Shown: one piece after another, positions 1 through 6,232 of the stretch
Layout of the letters: each line of letters begins with the position of its first letter
Position numbering within the stretch: the first letter of the stretch is position 1
Assembly: GCA_035512595.1 (NCBI GenBank)
Contig: DATKDU010000304.1
Span: 1 to 14,944 of the forward strand
From: DATKDU01 sp035512595
Lineage (GTDB): Bacteria; Planctomycetota; Planctomycetia; Pirellulales; Pirellulaceae
DNA length: 14,944 nucleotides
Direction of reading: 5' to 3'
Made by a program: the position numbers and the translations under genes
The notes under the pieces: generated by a model
The model's database searches: none
What the model saw: the letters and a program-made list of their open reading frames with translations, nothing else
What the model was told of the DNA's origin: nothing

Positions 1-2
1 CG

Positions 3-962
3 ATCGGCTCATGGGTCGGCTATGGCCTGGGCTCGGAGAATCACAACCTGCCGGGGTACGTCGTGATGCTCGATCCGCGCGGCGGACCGATCAGCGGCGC
101 GGCCAACTGGTCCAGCGGTTTTATGCCGGCTGCCTATCAAGGGACGCACCTGCGGAGCAAGGGGGACCCGATTCTCGACTTGTCCGCCAAGGGGGGGCAG
201 ACGCGCGACATGCAGCGCGACCAGATCGACACGCTGGGGCTACTCAATGCCGAGCATATGAAGGACCGGCCGGGGTACAGCGAATTGCCGGCCCGCGTGG
301 CGACGTACGAGTTGGCGTTCCAGCTTCAGTCGGCTGCGCCGGAGGTGCTCGACTTCTCGGACGAAGACGCCAAGACGATCGAGATGTACGGCATCAACGA
401 ACCCAAGCCCGACACGCACAAGCTGGCGTATGGGCCGAGCCACTTTGGCCGGCAGTGCCTGACCGCCCGGCGGCTGATCGAGCGGGGCGTGCGGTTCGTG
501 CAGATTTATTCCGGCGGCGGCCACCAGCAGGAGAACTGGGACGCACACAACGGCCAGGAAGAAAACCTGCTCATCCACGGGCCGGAAATCGACAAGCCGA
601 TCGCGGCACTGTTGACCGATCTACAACAGCGGGGGCTGCTCGATGAGACGCTGATCGTGTGGGGTGGCGAGTTTGGCCGGCAGCCCGTTTCGCAGGGAAC
701 CAACGGCGGCCGCGACCACAACCCCAAGGGCTTTCTCTATTGGCTGGCCGGCGGCGGCGTGAAAGGGGGCCACAGCCACGGCGCGACCGACGACCTGGGG
801 CACGAAGCGGTCGAGAACCGCCACCACATCCGCGACCTGCACGCCACGATCCTGCACCTGATGGGCCTGGATCACACCAGGCTGACCTACTTCTACGGCG
901 GCCTCGATCACAAGCTGACCGGCGTGCAGGAGGCGCACGTGATTGAGGATGTGATTGGGTGA
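3..962 (+). CDS. DUF1501 family protein, C-terminal 319 residues (5' end outside window)
   Basis: The reading frame is open from the window edge and begins inside the protein with IGSWVGYGLGSENHNLPGYV, a stretch typical of DUF1501 proteins. Further family landmarks are GVRFVQIYSGGG, NWDAHNG, IVWGGEFGRQP and GRDHNPKGF, which correspond to metal-ligand regions of the alkaline phosphatase/sulfatase fold to which DUF1501 is related. The C-terminus (LHLMGLDHTRLTYFYGGLDHKLTGV) is also typical, so the 3' end is intact. DUF1501 proteins are abundant in Planctomycetota, are usually exported through a Tat signal, and often sit beside DUF1549/DUF1553 proteins; both the signal and any such partner would lie before the window. 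The substrate is unknown. The family is certain, the function is not. Confidence 0.93.
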   Translation: MGSWVGYGLGSENHNLPGYVVMLDPRGGPISGAANWSSGFMPAAYQGTHLRSKGDPILDLSAKGGQTRDMQRDQIDTLGLLNAEHMKDRPGYSELPARVATYELAFQLQSAAPEVLDFSDEDAKTIEMYGINEPKPDTHKLAYGPSHFGRQCLTARRLIERGVRFVQIYSGGGHQQENWDAHNGQEENLLIHGPEIDKPIAALLTDLQQRGLLDETLIVWGGEFGRQPVSQGTNGGRDHNPKGFLYWLAGGGVKGGHSHGATDDLGHEAVENRHHIRDLHATILHLMGLDHTRLTYFYGGLDHKLTGVQEAHVIEDVIG

Positions 963-985
963 TTCTCGGCTGGGCAAGGTATAAT
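955..985 (+). promoter_or_regulatory. Possible sigma70-type promoter of the ParD-like gene
   Basis: A perfect TATAAT lies at 980-985, with TTGGGT at 955-960 as a weak -35 candidate (19-base spacer). The -35 overlaps the DUF1501 stop codon. A strong AGGAGG ribosome binding site follows at 991-996, ten bases before the ATG at 1007. The -10 is a good match in a GC-rich background; the -35 is poor, so this is a candidate only. Confidence 0.4.
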
Positions 986-1006
986 GGTTCAGGAGGTGCT
1001 TCCACC

Positions 1007-1264
1007 ATGTCAGAAATGCAGGTCGAGCTACCCGATGCAACGGTTGCTTCTATCCAGGAGCAGGTCCAAGCTGGTCATTTCGGTTCCCCCAGCAAAATGA
1101 TCGAGGCATTGGTGGAAGACGCCCGCGTGCGAGCAGCGCAGGACCGGTTGATAAAACTACTGGATGAGGGAGAGAGTTCAGAACTCATCGAATGTACGGA
1201 TGAGTGGCTGGAACAGATGCACGCTTCGCTGGTGGCTCGAGTTCAGGAAAAAGCCTCCTCGTAA
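1007..1264 (+). CDS. ParD-like ribbon-helix-helix antitoxin (85 aa), now without an intact toxin
   Basis: The start at 1007 is set by AGGAGG at 991-996; an in-frame upstream codon at 959 has no such support. The N-terminus MSEMQVELPDATVASIQEQV followed by AGHFGSPSKMIEALVEDARV matches the ribbon-helix-helix fold of ParD/CopG antitoxins: a short beta strand, a helix, a G-(S/x)PS turn and a second helix. The remaining 45 residues, rich in Asp/Glu/Leu, resemble the toxin-binding tail. In ParDE systems the antitoxin neutralises a ParE toxin and represses its own promoter. The stop codon TAA (1262-1264) shares its last base with the ATG of a toxin-like reading frame, the usual TA-operon overlap, but that frame is broken after about 20 codons. 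The gene may therefore be an orphan antitoxin. Confidence 0.75.
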   Translation: MSEMQVELPDATVASIQEQVQAGHFGSPSKMIEALVEDARVRAAQDRLIKLLDEGESSELIECTDEWLEQMHASLVARVQEKASS

Positions 1265-1323
1265 TGATGCGATTCGCAGTTCATGCCCGCGCTCAGTTGG
1301 ACTGGCTGGAAATCTTCGACTTG
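1264..1323 (+). pseudogene. Remnant of a ParE/RelE-type toxin (first ~20 codons)
   Basis: Directly overlapping the antitoxin stop, the frame reads MMRFAVHARAQLDWLEIFD, which resembles the opening helix of ParE/RelE-superfamily toxins (a short beta strand, then a helix of the form xxAxxDLxEIxD). After Asp-20 the frame continues to 1521 but the residues no longer look like a ParE core: there is no second helix or basic beta sheet. From about 1324 the DNA instead codes on the minus strand for the end of a different gene. I infer that a deletion or recombination joined the first 60 bases of the toxin gene to unrelated sequence. Confidence 0.5.
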
Positions 1324-2024
1324 GGCATTGCCCTGGGCATGAGCACCGAACCCTCCTCCAAGAAGAAGCTGAAACCCATCTCTAGCGGCTCGCCCGAATC
1401 GCCCTCCGCCGCGGCTGTCCCGGTCGGACGGCTCTTCCACGTGACGAGCGGAACGATACCTTCCGATTCAAACGACTCCTGCTTGGGAGATCCAGTCAGC
1501 TTTCGAGTCGCCTGGCGCTGATTCTTCAAAGCCTTAATCAGGCGGTCGTCCAAGACCCCACCGATCAATCCCTGAGTGCCGCACCGGGCAACTATTTCCA
1601 CTTGCCCCTCCAGATTCCGCTGCACCGCCAGCTCCAGCAAGAACTCACCGCTGACCTTGAGATCGGTGCCGGCACCCGAACCGCGTACTTCGTCATCGGT
1701 GAATTCGCCGCGTCGTAGCTGGAGCATCCATTGCTTGCCCGGCGGCACGTAAACTCGCCATCTGTATCGCAGTGGCTCAAAAGACGGCAACGCCGCCACG
1801 TAAACCTTCGACGGATCATCGACGACCAGCACGCCGGGCCGGTCGTCGAGCAGACCTAGATCGATCCGGTACTGGCGAATCTCCGCGTCCTTGCGGTTTA
1901 GCTCGCGGCGCTGGAGGAGGTAGGCGGTCGTGACGCAGATCAAAGCGGTCAGCAGGAAGAGCGATGCTAGCGAGAATCGCAGCCACGATTTACGGACTGG
2001 CGGCGAATCATGGGGCGCAGTCAT
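1293..2024 (-). CDS. Hypothetical membrane-anchored protein (243 aa), probably with an altered C-terminus
   Basis: No known enzyme family is recognised. The protein starts MTAPHDSPPVRKSWLRF and has one hydrophobic segment at about residues 17-38 (RFSLASLFLLTALICVTTAY), an N-terminal anchor style frequent in planctomycete hypothetical proteins. A short charged stretch follows (QRRELNRKDAEIRQY), then an extracytoplasmic-looking domain with VYVPPGKQWMLQLR. The start at 2024 is chosen because the segment then begins a few residues before the helix; an ATG at 2033 is also possible and no clear ribosome binding site decides. The last eight residues, SKISSQSN, are the antisense of the toxin remnant, so the natural C-terminus may be lost. 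It lies 75 bp downstream of another minus-strand hypothetical gene and may be co-transcribed with it. Confidence 0.7.
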   Translation of the reverse strand: MTAPHDSPPVRKSWLRFSLASLFLLTALICVTTAYLLQRRELNRKDAEIRQYRIDLGLLDDRPGVLVVDDPSKVYVAALPSFEPLRYRWRVYVPPGKQWMLQLRRGEFTDDEVRGSGAGTDLKVSGEFLLELAVQRNLEGQVEIVARCGTQGLIGGVLDDRLIKALKNQRQATRKLTGSPKQESFESEGIVPLVTWKSRPTGTAAAEGDSGEPLEMGFSFFLEEGSVLMPRAMPKSKISSQSN

Positions 2025-2070
2025 GCGTCCCATTAGGCGCGGCGGGAGAGAGCTCTGCAACCAAGCGGCG

Positions 2071-2090
2071 GAACGGAATGAATTCCGTTC
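2071..2090. repeat. Short perfect inverted repeat (9-bp arms) between two minus-strand genes
   Basis: GAACGGAAT (2071-2079) and ATTCCGTTC (2082-2090) are exact reverse complements separated by two bases. It lies just downstream of the hypothetical gene that ends at 2100. A loop of two bases is too tight for a normal hairpin without opening a pair, so it may be a protein-binding or mobile repeat core rather than a terminator; there is no T tract on the minus strand. Confidence 0.6.
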
Positions 2091-2099
2091 TACGTGCCC

Positions 2100-2321
2100 T
2101 TACCGCCGCGACTCCAGCAGCCGCCGCTCGTCCACGAGGAACAGCTCCCCCGAGTCGAGGTCGCGGAGCGCGCGGAAGCCGGGACGGAGCTCGCCAGCAC
2201 GCTCCATCCGCCGGTGCGAGACCATCAGCGTCCGAAATTCCGCCGGGTCGATGTAGCGAATCACATCCTCGGTGGCGCCAGAAGAGGACGTCGCCTTGGG
2301 ATCCATCAGGGCAGCGTTCAT
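2100..2321 (-). CDS. Small hypothetical protein (73 aa)
   Basis: The likely start is the ATG at 2321 (MNAALMDPKATSSSGATED), preceded on the minus strand by AAGG eight bases upstream. An earlier GTG at 2468 in the same frame would add 49 residues of low-quality sequence and is not preferred. The core reads VIRYIDPAEFRTLMVSHRRM, then RAGELRPGFRALRDLDSGEL and FLVDERRLLESRR, a compact alpha/beta pattern with strong G/C bias at third positions, which argues that it is coding. It resembles short planctomycete hypothetical proteins as I remember them, but I cannot name a family. The next minus-strand gene starts 75 bp downstream. Confidence 0.6.
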   Translation of the reverse strand: MNAALMDPKATSSSGATEDVIRYIDPAEFRTLMVSHRRMERAGELRPGFRALRDLDSGELFLVDERRLLESRR

Positions 2322-2641
2322 GGGAGCAACCTTGAAGAAACGGAGAAATCCATCCGAGGCCCCATTGTAGCCAGGGCCAAAATGGGGCGTACCCCCCGCG
2401 GCACTGCCAAAGTCGTAAGATGCTTTGCTACAACGCCTTACGCCAAAATAATTCACAATAGCAACCACCCTTTGTGGGGGTGGAGAAGCCCTCGCTAGCT
2501 GCTGGCTGCTAGCGGCCGGTGCTGGCTTTCGCCGCAGGGGGAGCCAGCCGATAATTCCTGCTCGTCTTATTTCATCAGCCGCCGCGTCGCTCGTGCTTCA
2601 GGCCGGACCCGGCGGCCAGTTTGCCGCCAGCTAAGAGCAAA
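2322..2641. other. Intergenic region between divergent genes; no gene seen
   Basis: This 320-base stretch separates the minus-strand hypothetical gene from the enolase-superfamily gene, so it should hold promoters for both. No convincing -35/-10 pair was found. The only readable frames are low-quality shadows. It contains two inverted repeats listed separately (2493-2514 and 2521-2548). Confidence 0.6.
2493..2548. repeat. Two adjacent stem-loop-forming inverted repeats
   Basis: CGCTAGC (2493-2499) pairs with GCTAGCG (2508-2514) around an 8-base loop. GCTGGCT (2521-2527) pairs with AGCCAGC (2542-2548) around a 14-base loop. Both lie in the divergent intergenic region, about 95-150 bases before the enolase-superfamily start, and neither is followed by a T tract. 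They are probably interspersed palindromic repeats or regulatory hairpins; neither function is shown by sequence alone. Confidence 0.55.
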
Positions 2642-3763
2642 ATGAAAATCACCGAGGTCGTCTGCCAGATCCTTCGCATCCCCAGCATCCAGGCCAAAAC
2701 GGCCAGCTCGCAGGACAGCGTCCTGGTCCGCGTCCGCACCGACGACGGCCTGGAAGGGATCGGCGAGGCCGACTCGTCGCCGGAGATGGTCAAAGCGGCC
2801 ATCGACGCCCCCTTCTCGCACAACATCATGTGCGGACTAAGGCAACTCGTTGTCGGCGAGAACCCGCTGGAGACCGGCCGCCTGTGGCAGAAGATGTACA
2901 AGAAGACGATGTACTCCGGCCGCACGAGCGTGATGATCACCGCCATGGCCGCCATCGACATGGCCTGCTGGGACCTCAAAGGCAAAGCCTTCGGCCAACC
3001 GATCCACCGGCTCCTCGGCGGCAAACACCATGACCGCATCCCCGCTTACGCCTCGATCCTCTTCGGCAAGGACGGCAATGAGACCGCGAAAATCGCTGCA
3101 CGTTGGCGCGAGTATGGCTACCGGGCAATCAAATTCGGCTGGGAGCCGATGGGGCAGAGCGAAGCGCTCGACATCGCCCTCGTCCGCGGCGCTCGCGAAG
3201 GAATCGGCGAGGACGGCACGCTGCTCATTGATGCCGGCTGCGTCTGGGACGCCCGCACCGCACTGGCCCGCGCGAAATCCTTTGAGCAGTTCCGCATCGG
3301 CTGGCTGGAAGAGCCGCTGTCCCCCGACGACTACGAAGGGTACCGCTGGCTCCGCGATCGGAGCCCGGTACCGATTGCCGCCGGGGAAGAGGAGTGCGGG
3401 CGGTTCGCGTTTCGCCCGCTGATCGACGGCCGTTGCCTGGACGTCTACCAGGTGGACATCAGCCGCAACGGCTTTACCGAGGCTGCCTACATTCGCCAGC
3501 GGGTGGAAGAGATTGGCGCGCGGCTGTGCAACCACTGCTACACCAGCCCCGTCACCGTCGCCGCCAGCCTGCACTGGCTGGCGACCTGCAAGGACGCCTT
3601 CATCTTCGAGGATTGCGTCGAAGACTCCCCCCTCCGCCACGAGTTGACGACCGAAAAGGTCCAAGCCGCGGGCGGCACCATTGCCGTCCCCGACGGCCCG
3701 GGCCTCGGGATCACCCTGAACGAAGACTTCGTCCGCCGGCATTTGGTGAGCGAGTCGCGCTAA
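2642..3763 (+). CDS. Mandelate racemase/muconate lactonizing enzyme (enolase superfamily) protein, 373 aa
   Basis: Enolase-superfamily enzymes abstract the proton alpha to a carboxylate, with the enolate held by Mg2+. The N-terminal capping domain spans roughly residues 1-125 (TDDGLEGIGEAD, IDMACWDLKGKAFGQPIHRL) and the barrel follows. Metal ligands are visible as Asp197 (LLIDAGCVWD), Glu223/224 (GWLEEP) and Glu249/250 (IAAGEEECGRF). The mandelate racemase catalytic dyad is present as Asp272 (VYQVDISRNGFTEA) and His298 (CNHCYTSPV). On the opposite side the usual Lys-x-Lys is Ala162-Ile-Lys164 (AIKFGW), so the first Lys is missing. That favours a His-dependent acid-sugar dehydratase or similar, but the substrate cannot be named. 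The start at 2642 gives the canonical MKITEV opening; an in-frame TTG at 2621 adds nothing conserved. It converges with a ribokinase-like gene. Confidence 0.9.
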   Translation: MKITEVVCQILRIPSIQAKTASSQDSVLVRVRTDDGLEGIGEADSSPEMVKAAIDAPFSHNIMCGLRQLVVGENPLETGRLWQKMYKKTMYSGRTSVMITAMAAIDMACWDLKGKAFGQPIHRLLGGKHHDRIPAYASILFGKDGNETAKIAARWREYGYRAIKFGWEPMGQSEALDIALVRGAREGIGEDGTLLIDAGCVWDARTALARAKSFEQFRIGWLEEPLSPDDYEGYRWLRDRSPVPIAAGEEECGRFAFRPLIDGRCLDVYQVDISRNGFTEAAYIRQRVEEIGARLCNHCYTSPVTVAASLHWLATCKDAFIFEDCVEDSPLRHELTTEKVQAAGGTIAVPDGPGLGITLNEDFVRRHLVSESR

Positions 3764-3764
3764 A

Positions 3765-3851
3765 GTAGTCCACTCGCTCCGCGAGCGGACTACCGGCGAG
3801 CGGACGCCGGGCGAGCGGACGCCGGGCGAGCGGGGAGGCGTAAGCCCCCCG
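3765..3851. repeat. Composite repeat: hairpin, 15-bp tandem repeat, second hairpin
   Basis: GTAGTCCACTCGC (3765-3777) pairs with GCGAGCGGACTAC (3781-3793) over 12 of 13 positions around a 3-base loop, starting two bases after the enolase-superfamily stop codon. Next, the 15-base unit GGCGAGCGGACGCCG occurs twice exactly (3795-3809, 3810-3824) plus 9 bases of a third copy. A second hairpin follows, 3831-3839 with 3844-3851 around GTAA with one bulged A. The unit shares GCGAGCGGAC with the first hairpin, so the block looks grown by partial duplication. It separates two convergent genes and could also slow or end transcription. Confidence 0.8.
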
Positions 3852-3898
3852 ATGGCGCTGGCCAGGTTCGTCGCTCTACGGTCCTCTATGGACTTAAG

Positions 3899-4846
3899 TC
3901 ACTCCCGGCAGGACGTTGTCCTCTGGCTAAGAGCCGCTTCAATCTCCTCCCGCCGTGCAAGCGACGGCTGCGCGCCAGCGCGGGTCACGGCAATGCCGGC
4001 GGCTGCCGTGGCAAAGCGGGCGGCATCGACGAGACTCTTCCCCTCGGACAAAGCCACGGCCAGCGCGCCGCTGAACGCATCACCGGCGGCAGTCGCATCG
4101 ATGGCTTGAACCGGCAATGGCGGAACGACGACCGGCGGCACGTTTTTCTCCACGACGACACAACCCTGCGATCCCAGTGTCACGATCAGGTCGCCTGCAC
4201 GTCGCGCCTGAAGCTGCCGCGCTGCGGCGACAGCGCTCTCCACAGAATCAACCGGCATGCCCGACAACATGGCCGCCTCATGCTCATTCGGCGTCAGCAC
4301 GTCGGCCAGTCGCCATTGCGGCTCGGCCACTTCTGGCGACAGTGCCGGGGCCGGATTGAGGACCGTCCGCACGCTGGCCCGTCGCGCACGGGACAAACCG
4401 CGCTCCACGGCAGCGGCCGGTGATTCCAAACTCGCCAAAAACACCTTCGCCGGCGCAAACACCTCGTCCGGCACGCCGTCCACCCAATCTGGCGTCAATG
4501 CCAGGTTCGCACCACTGGCCACGCTGATCAGGTTCTCCCCCTGCGGATCGACCAGGATCAGTGCCACGCCGGTCGCGCTCCCGCCGACCGTCCGGATCCA
4601 CTGGCAATCAATCCCCTCGGCCGCCAGCCCCGCCAGCGACTGCCGCCCGAAGGGATCGTCCCCGACTGCCGCCAGAAAGATGACCGTATCGCGTCCGGCG
4701 CGAGCGGCCGCCACCGCCTGGTTGGCCCCTTTTCCGCCGGCTGCCCGGAAGAATTCCCCGCCCAGGACGGTTTCCCCAGGCCGCGGCAGCTTCGGTCCGC
4801 GAATCACCAGGTCGGCATTGACGGAGCCCAGGACGACGAGGGACAT
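3899..4846 (-). CDS. rbsK: Ribokinase-like PfkB family carbohydrate kinase (315 aa)
   Basis: The protein transfers phosphate from ATP to a sugar, most likely D-ribose to ribose 5-phosphate. Ribokinase landmarks are in order: the N-terminal strand MSLVVLGSVNADLV with the Asn-Ala-Asp sugar-contact motif (residues 10-12), the first PfkB signature GGKGANQAVAAARAG (37-51), LNPAPALS (163-170), LTPNEHEA (184-191), LGSQGCVV (224-231), and the second signature DATAAGDAFSGALAV (250-264) with catalytic Asp256. The end VTRAGAQPSLARREEIEAAL is typical of ribokinases. The length is normal. The ATG at 4846 has GGAAG just upstream. It stands alone, converging with the enolase-superfamily gene; no ribose transporter or RbsD is visible. 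The family is certain; ribose specificity is inferred. Confidence 0.92.
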   Translation of the reverse strand: MSLVVLGSVNADLVIRGPKLPRPGETVLGGEFFRAAGGKGANQAVAAARAGRDTVIFLAAVGDDPFGRQSLAGLAAEGIDCQWIRTVGGSATGVALILVDPQGENLISVASGANLALTPDWVDGVPDEVFAPAKVFLASLESPAAAVERGLSRARRASVRTVLNPAPALSPEVAEPQWRLADVLTPNEHEAAMLSGMPVDSVESAVAAARQLQARRAGDLIVTLGSQGCVVVEKNVPPVVVPPLPVQAIDATAAGDAFSGALAVALSEGKSLVDAARFATAAAGIAVTRAGAQPSLARREEIEAALSQRTTSCRE

Positions 4847-4885
4847 AGGTCTTCCAGCGAACTTTGCTGCAAATCCTTGCGTAAA

Positions 4886-4904
4886 TAGGGGTTCGGAGCC
4901 CCTA
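4886..4904. repeat. Short hairpin in the intergenic region before the cyclophilin operon
   Basis: TAGGGG (4886-4891) pairs with CCCCTA (4899-4904) around TTCGGAG. It lies 40 bases upstream of the ribokinase start (minus strand) and about 100 bases upstream of the first cyclophilin (plus strand), so it is not at a gene end. It resembles short planctomycete intergenic repeats of the GGGGTTCGGAGCCCC type; no role is shown. Confidence 0.5.
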
Positions 4905-5005
4905 CCTTAATCCGGACTGGGGACTATGTTAATCTGCTGGGCGCTGCTGGTGGATCAAAAATCCTTCAGCCGAGTCGAGACGTCTGTTCTTCGGGAGATG
5001 TGCGG

Positions 5006-6181
5006 ATGCGTGGTAACTACGTGAGCCTCCTGTCGGGGCTGTTGCTGGTGAGCCTGCTCGTTGTGTCGCGCGCGGGGGGACAAGATGCCGCCAAAGAGAA
5101 GGCCAAGGAGGAAAAGGGGACTCCTGCCGCAGGCGCCGTGGAGGCGTCCGGAGCGCGGGCCGCCTTCGACGCGAACATCGAGAAGTGGAAGCAGATCCTC
5201 AAAGATCTGCGCAAGGTGAAGCTCGATTATCAGACCGCGGGCGACGAGGACATTCCCAAGCTCCAAGAGCAGTGGGCCGGCCTGATCGCCCAGGGACACC
5301 AGATGCTTCCTGCGCTGCGCGAGACGGGCCTGGCGGCGTACGACGAAGCCGGTGGCGCCGATCCACAGCTCGAACGGTTCCTCGTGAAAATGGTCACCGA
5401 TGCGGTCGCCACCCACGAGCTCGAAGTGGCTTACGATCTAGCGATGAAGCTGCTCGCCAAGGGATGCACCGACAAGAGCCTGTACGATGCGGCCGGCGTC
5501 GCCGCCTTCTGCACGAACCAATTTGAGGATGCGGAAAAGTACTTGAAGCTGGCCAAGGACAATGGCATTTTGTCCCCCGCCGGCGGCGAGTACTTGCCGC
5601 AGATCAGCGTTCACAAGGATTTGTGGCTCAAGGAAGCCGCCATTCGCAAACAGGAAGCTGAAGCGGATGATCTTCCTCAGGTGCGGCTGACGACGAGCAA
5701 GGGGGTGATCGAATTGGAGCTGTTCGAGAACCAGGCCCCCGACACGGTCGGCAACTTTGTCCACCTCGTGGAAAAAGAATTCTACGACGGGCTGACCTTT
5801 CATCGGGTCGTGGACAGTCCGCCTGTCGTCCAGGGCGGCGATCCCAGGGGGGACGGCACCGGCGGCCCGGGCTGGACCATTTACGACGAGCTCAGCCGCG
5901 ACGATTACCGCCGCCACTTCCGCGGCTCGCTGAGCATGGCCAAGCAAGCCGAGCCGGACACTGGCGGCTCCCAGTTCTTCCTCACCTTCCGGCCGACGCC
6001 GCATCTCGATGGCCGGCACACCTGCTTCGGCCGCATCACCAAGGGGCTCGAAGTCCTCGCGCAGCTTCAGCGGATGAACCCCGAGATGCCCACCGCCGGG
6101 GCGGTCCCCGACAAGATCGTCAAGGCCGAGGTGATTCGCAAGCGCGATCACGCCTACGTTCCCAAGAAAGTCGAGCAGTAA
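5006..6181 (+). CDS. Exported cyclophilin-type peptidyl-prolyl isomerase with altered active site (391 aa)
   Basis: The ATG at 5006 has GGGAG eight bases upstream (4993-4997); a GTG at 5000 in the same frame is less likely. Residues 1-25 form a signal peptide (LLSGLLLVSLLVVSRAGG), so the protein should act outside the cytoplasm. Residues about 50-215 are a helical, TPR-like region specific to this pair (AYDLAMKLLAKG, FEDAEKYLKLAKDNG). The cyclophilin domain spans about 226-380: FHR at 265-267, QGGD at 276-279, GSQFF at 321-325, HLDGRH at 333-338. Cyclophilins interconvert cis and trans peptidyl-proline bonds. Between FHR and QGGD the usual IPGFM loop is replaced by VVDSPPVV, removing the equivalents of Phe60 and Met61 of human CypA and adding one residue. 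It probably forms an operon with the paralogue that starts 51 bp downstream. Confidence 0.9.
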   Translation: MRGNYVSLLSGLLLVSLLVVSRAGGQDAAKEKAKEEKGTPAAGAVEASGARAAFDANIEKWKQILKDLRKVKLDYQTAGDEDIPKLQEQWAGLIAQGHQMLPALRETGLAAYDEAGGADPQLERFLVKMVTDAVATHELEVAYDLAMKLLAKGCTDKSLYDAAGVAAFCTNQFEDAEKYLKLAKDNGILSPAGGEYLPQISVHKDLWLKEAAIRKQEAEADDLPQVRLTTSKGVIELELFENQAPDTVGNFVHLVEKEFYDGLTFHRVVDSPPVVQGGDPRGDGTGGPGWTIYDELSRDDYRRHFRGSLSMAKQAEPDTGGSQFFLTFRPTPHLDGRHTCFGRITKGLEVLAQLQRMNPEMPTAGAVPDKIVKAEVIRKRDHAYVPKKVEQ

Positions 6182-6232
6182 GTAGAACGGCCCTTCCGGG
6201 ACGTCCGAAAGCGAAATCACAAGGATCGTTGC

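Noticed and set aside
2837..3742. A 301-codon minus-strand frame opposite the enolase-superfamily gene.
   Set aside because: The plus-strand gene has clear metal ligands and catalytic residues; the antisense product has no family features.
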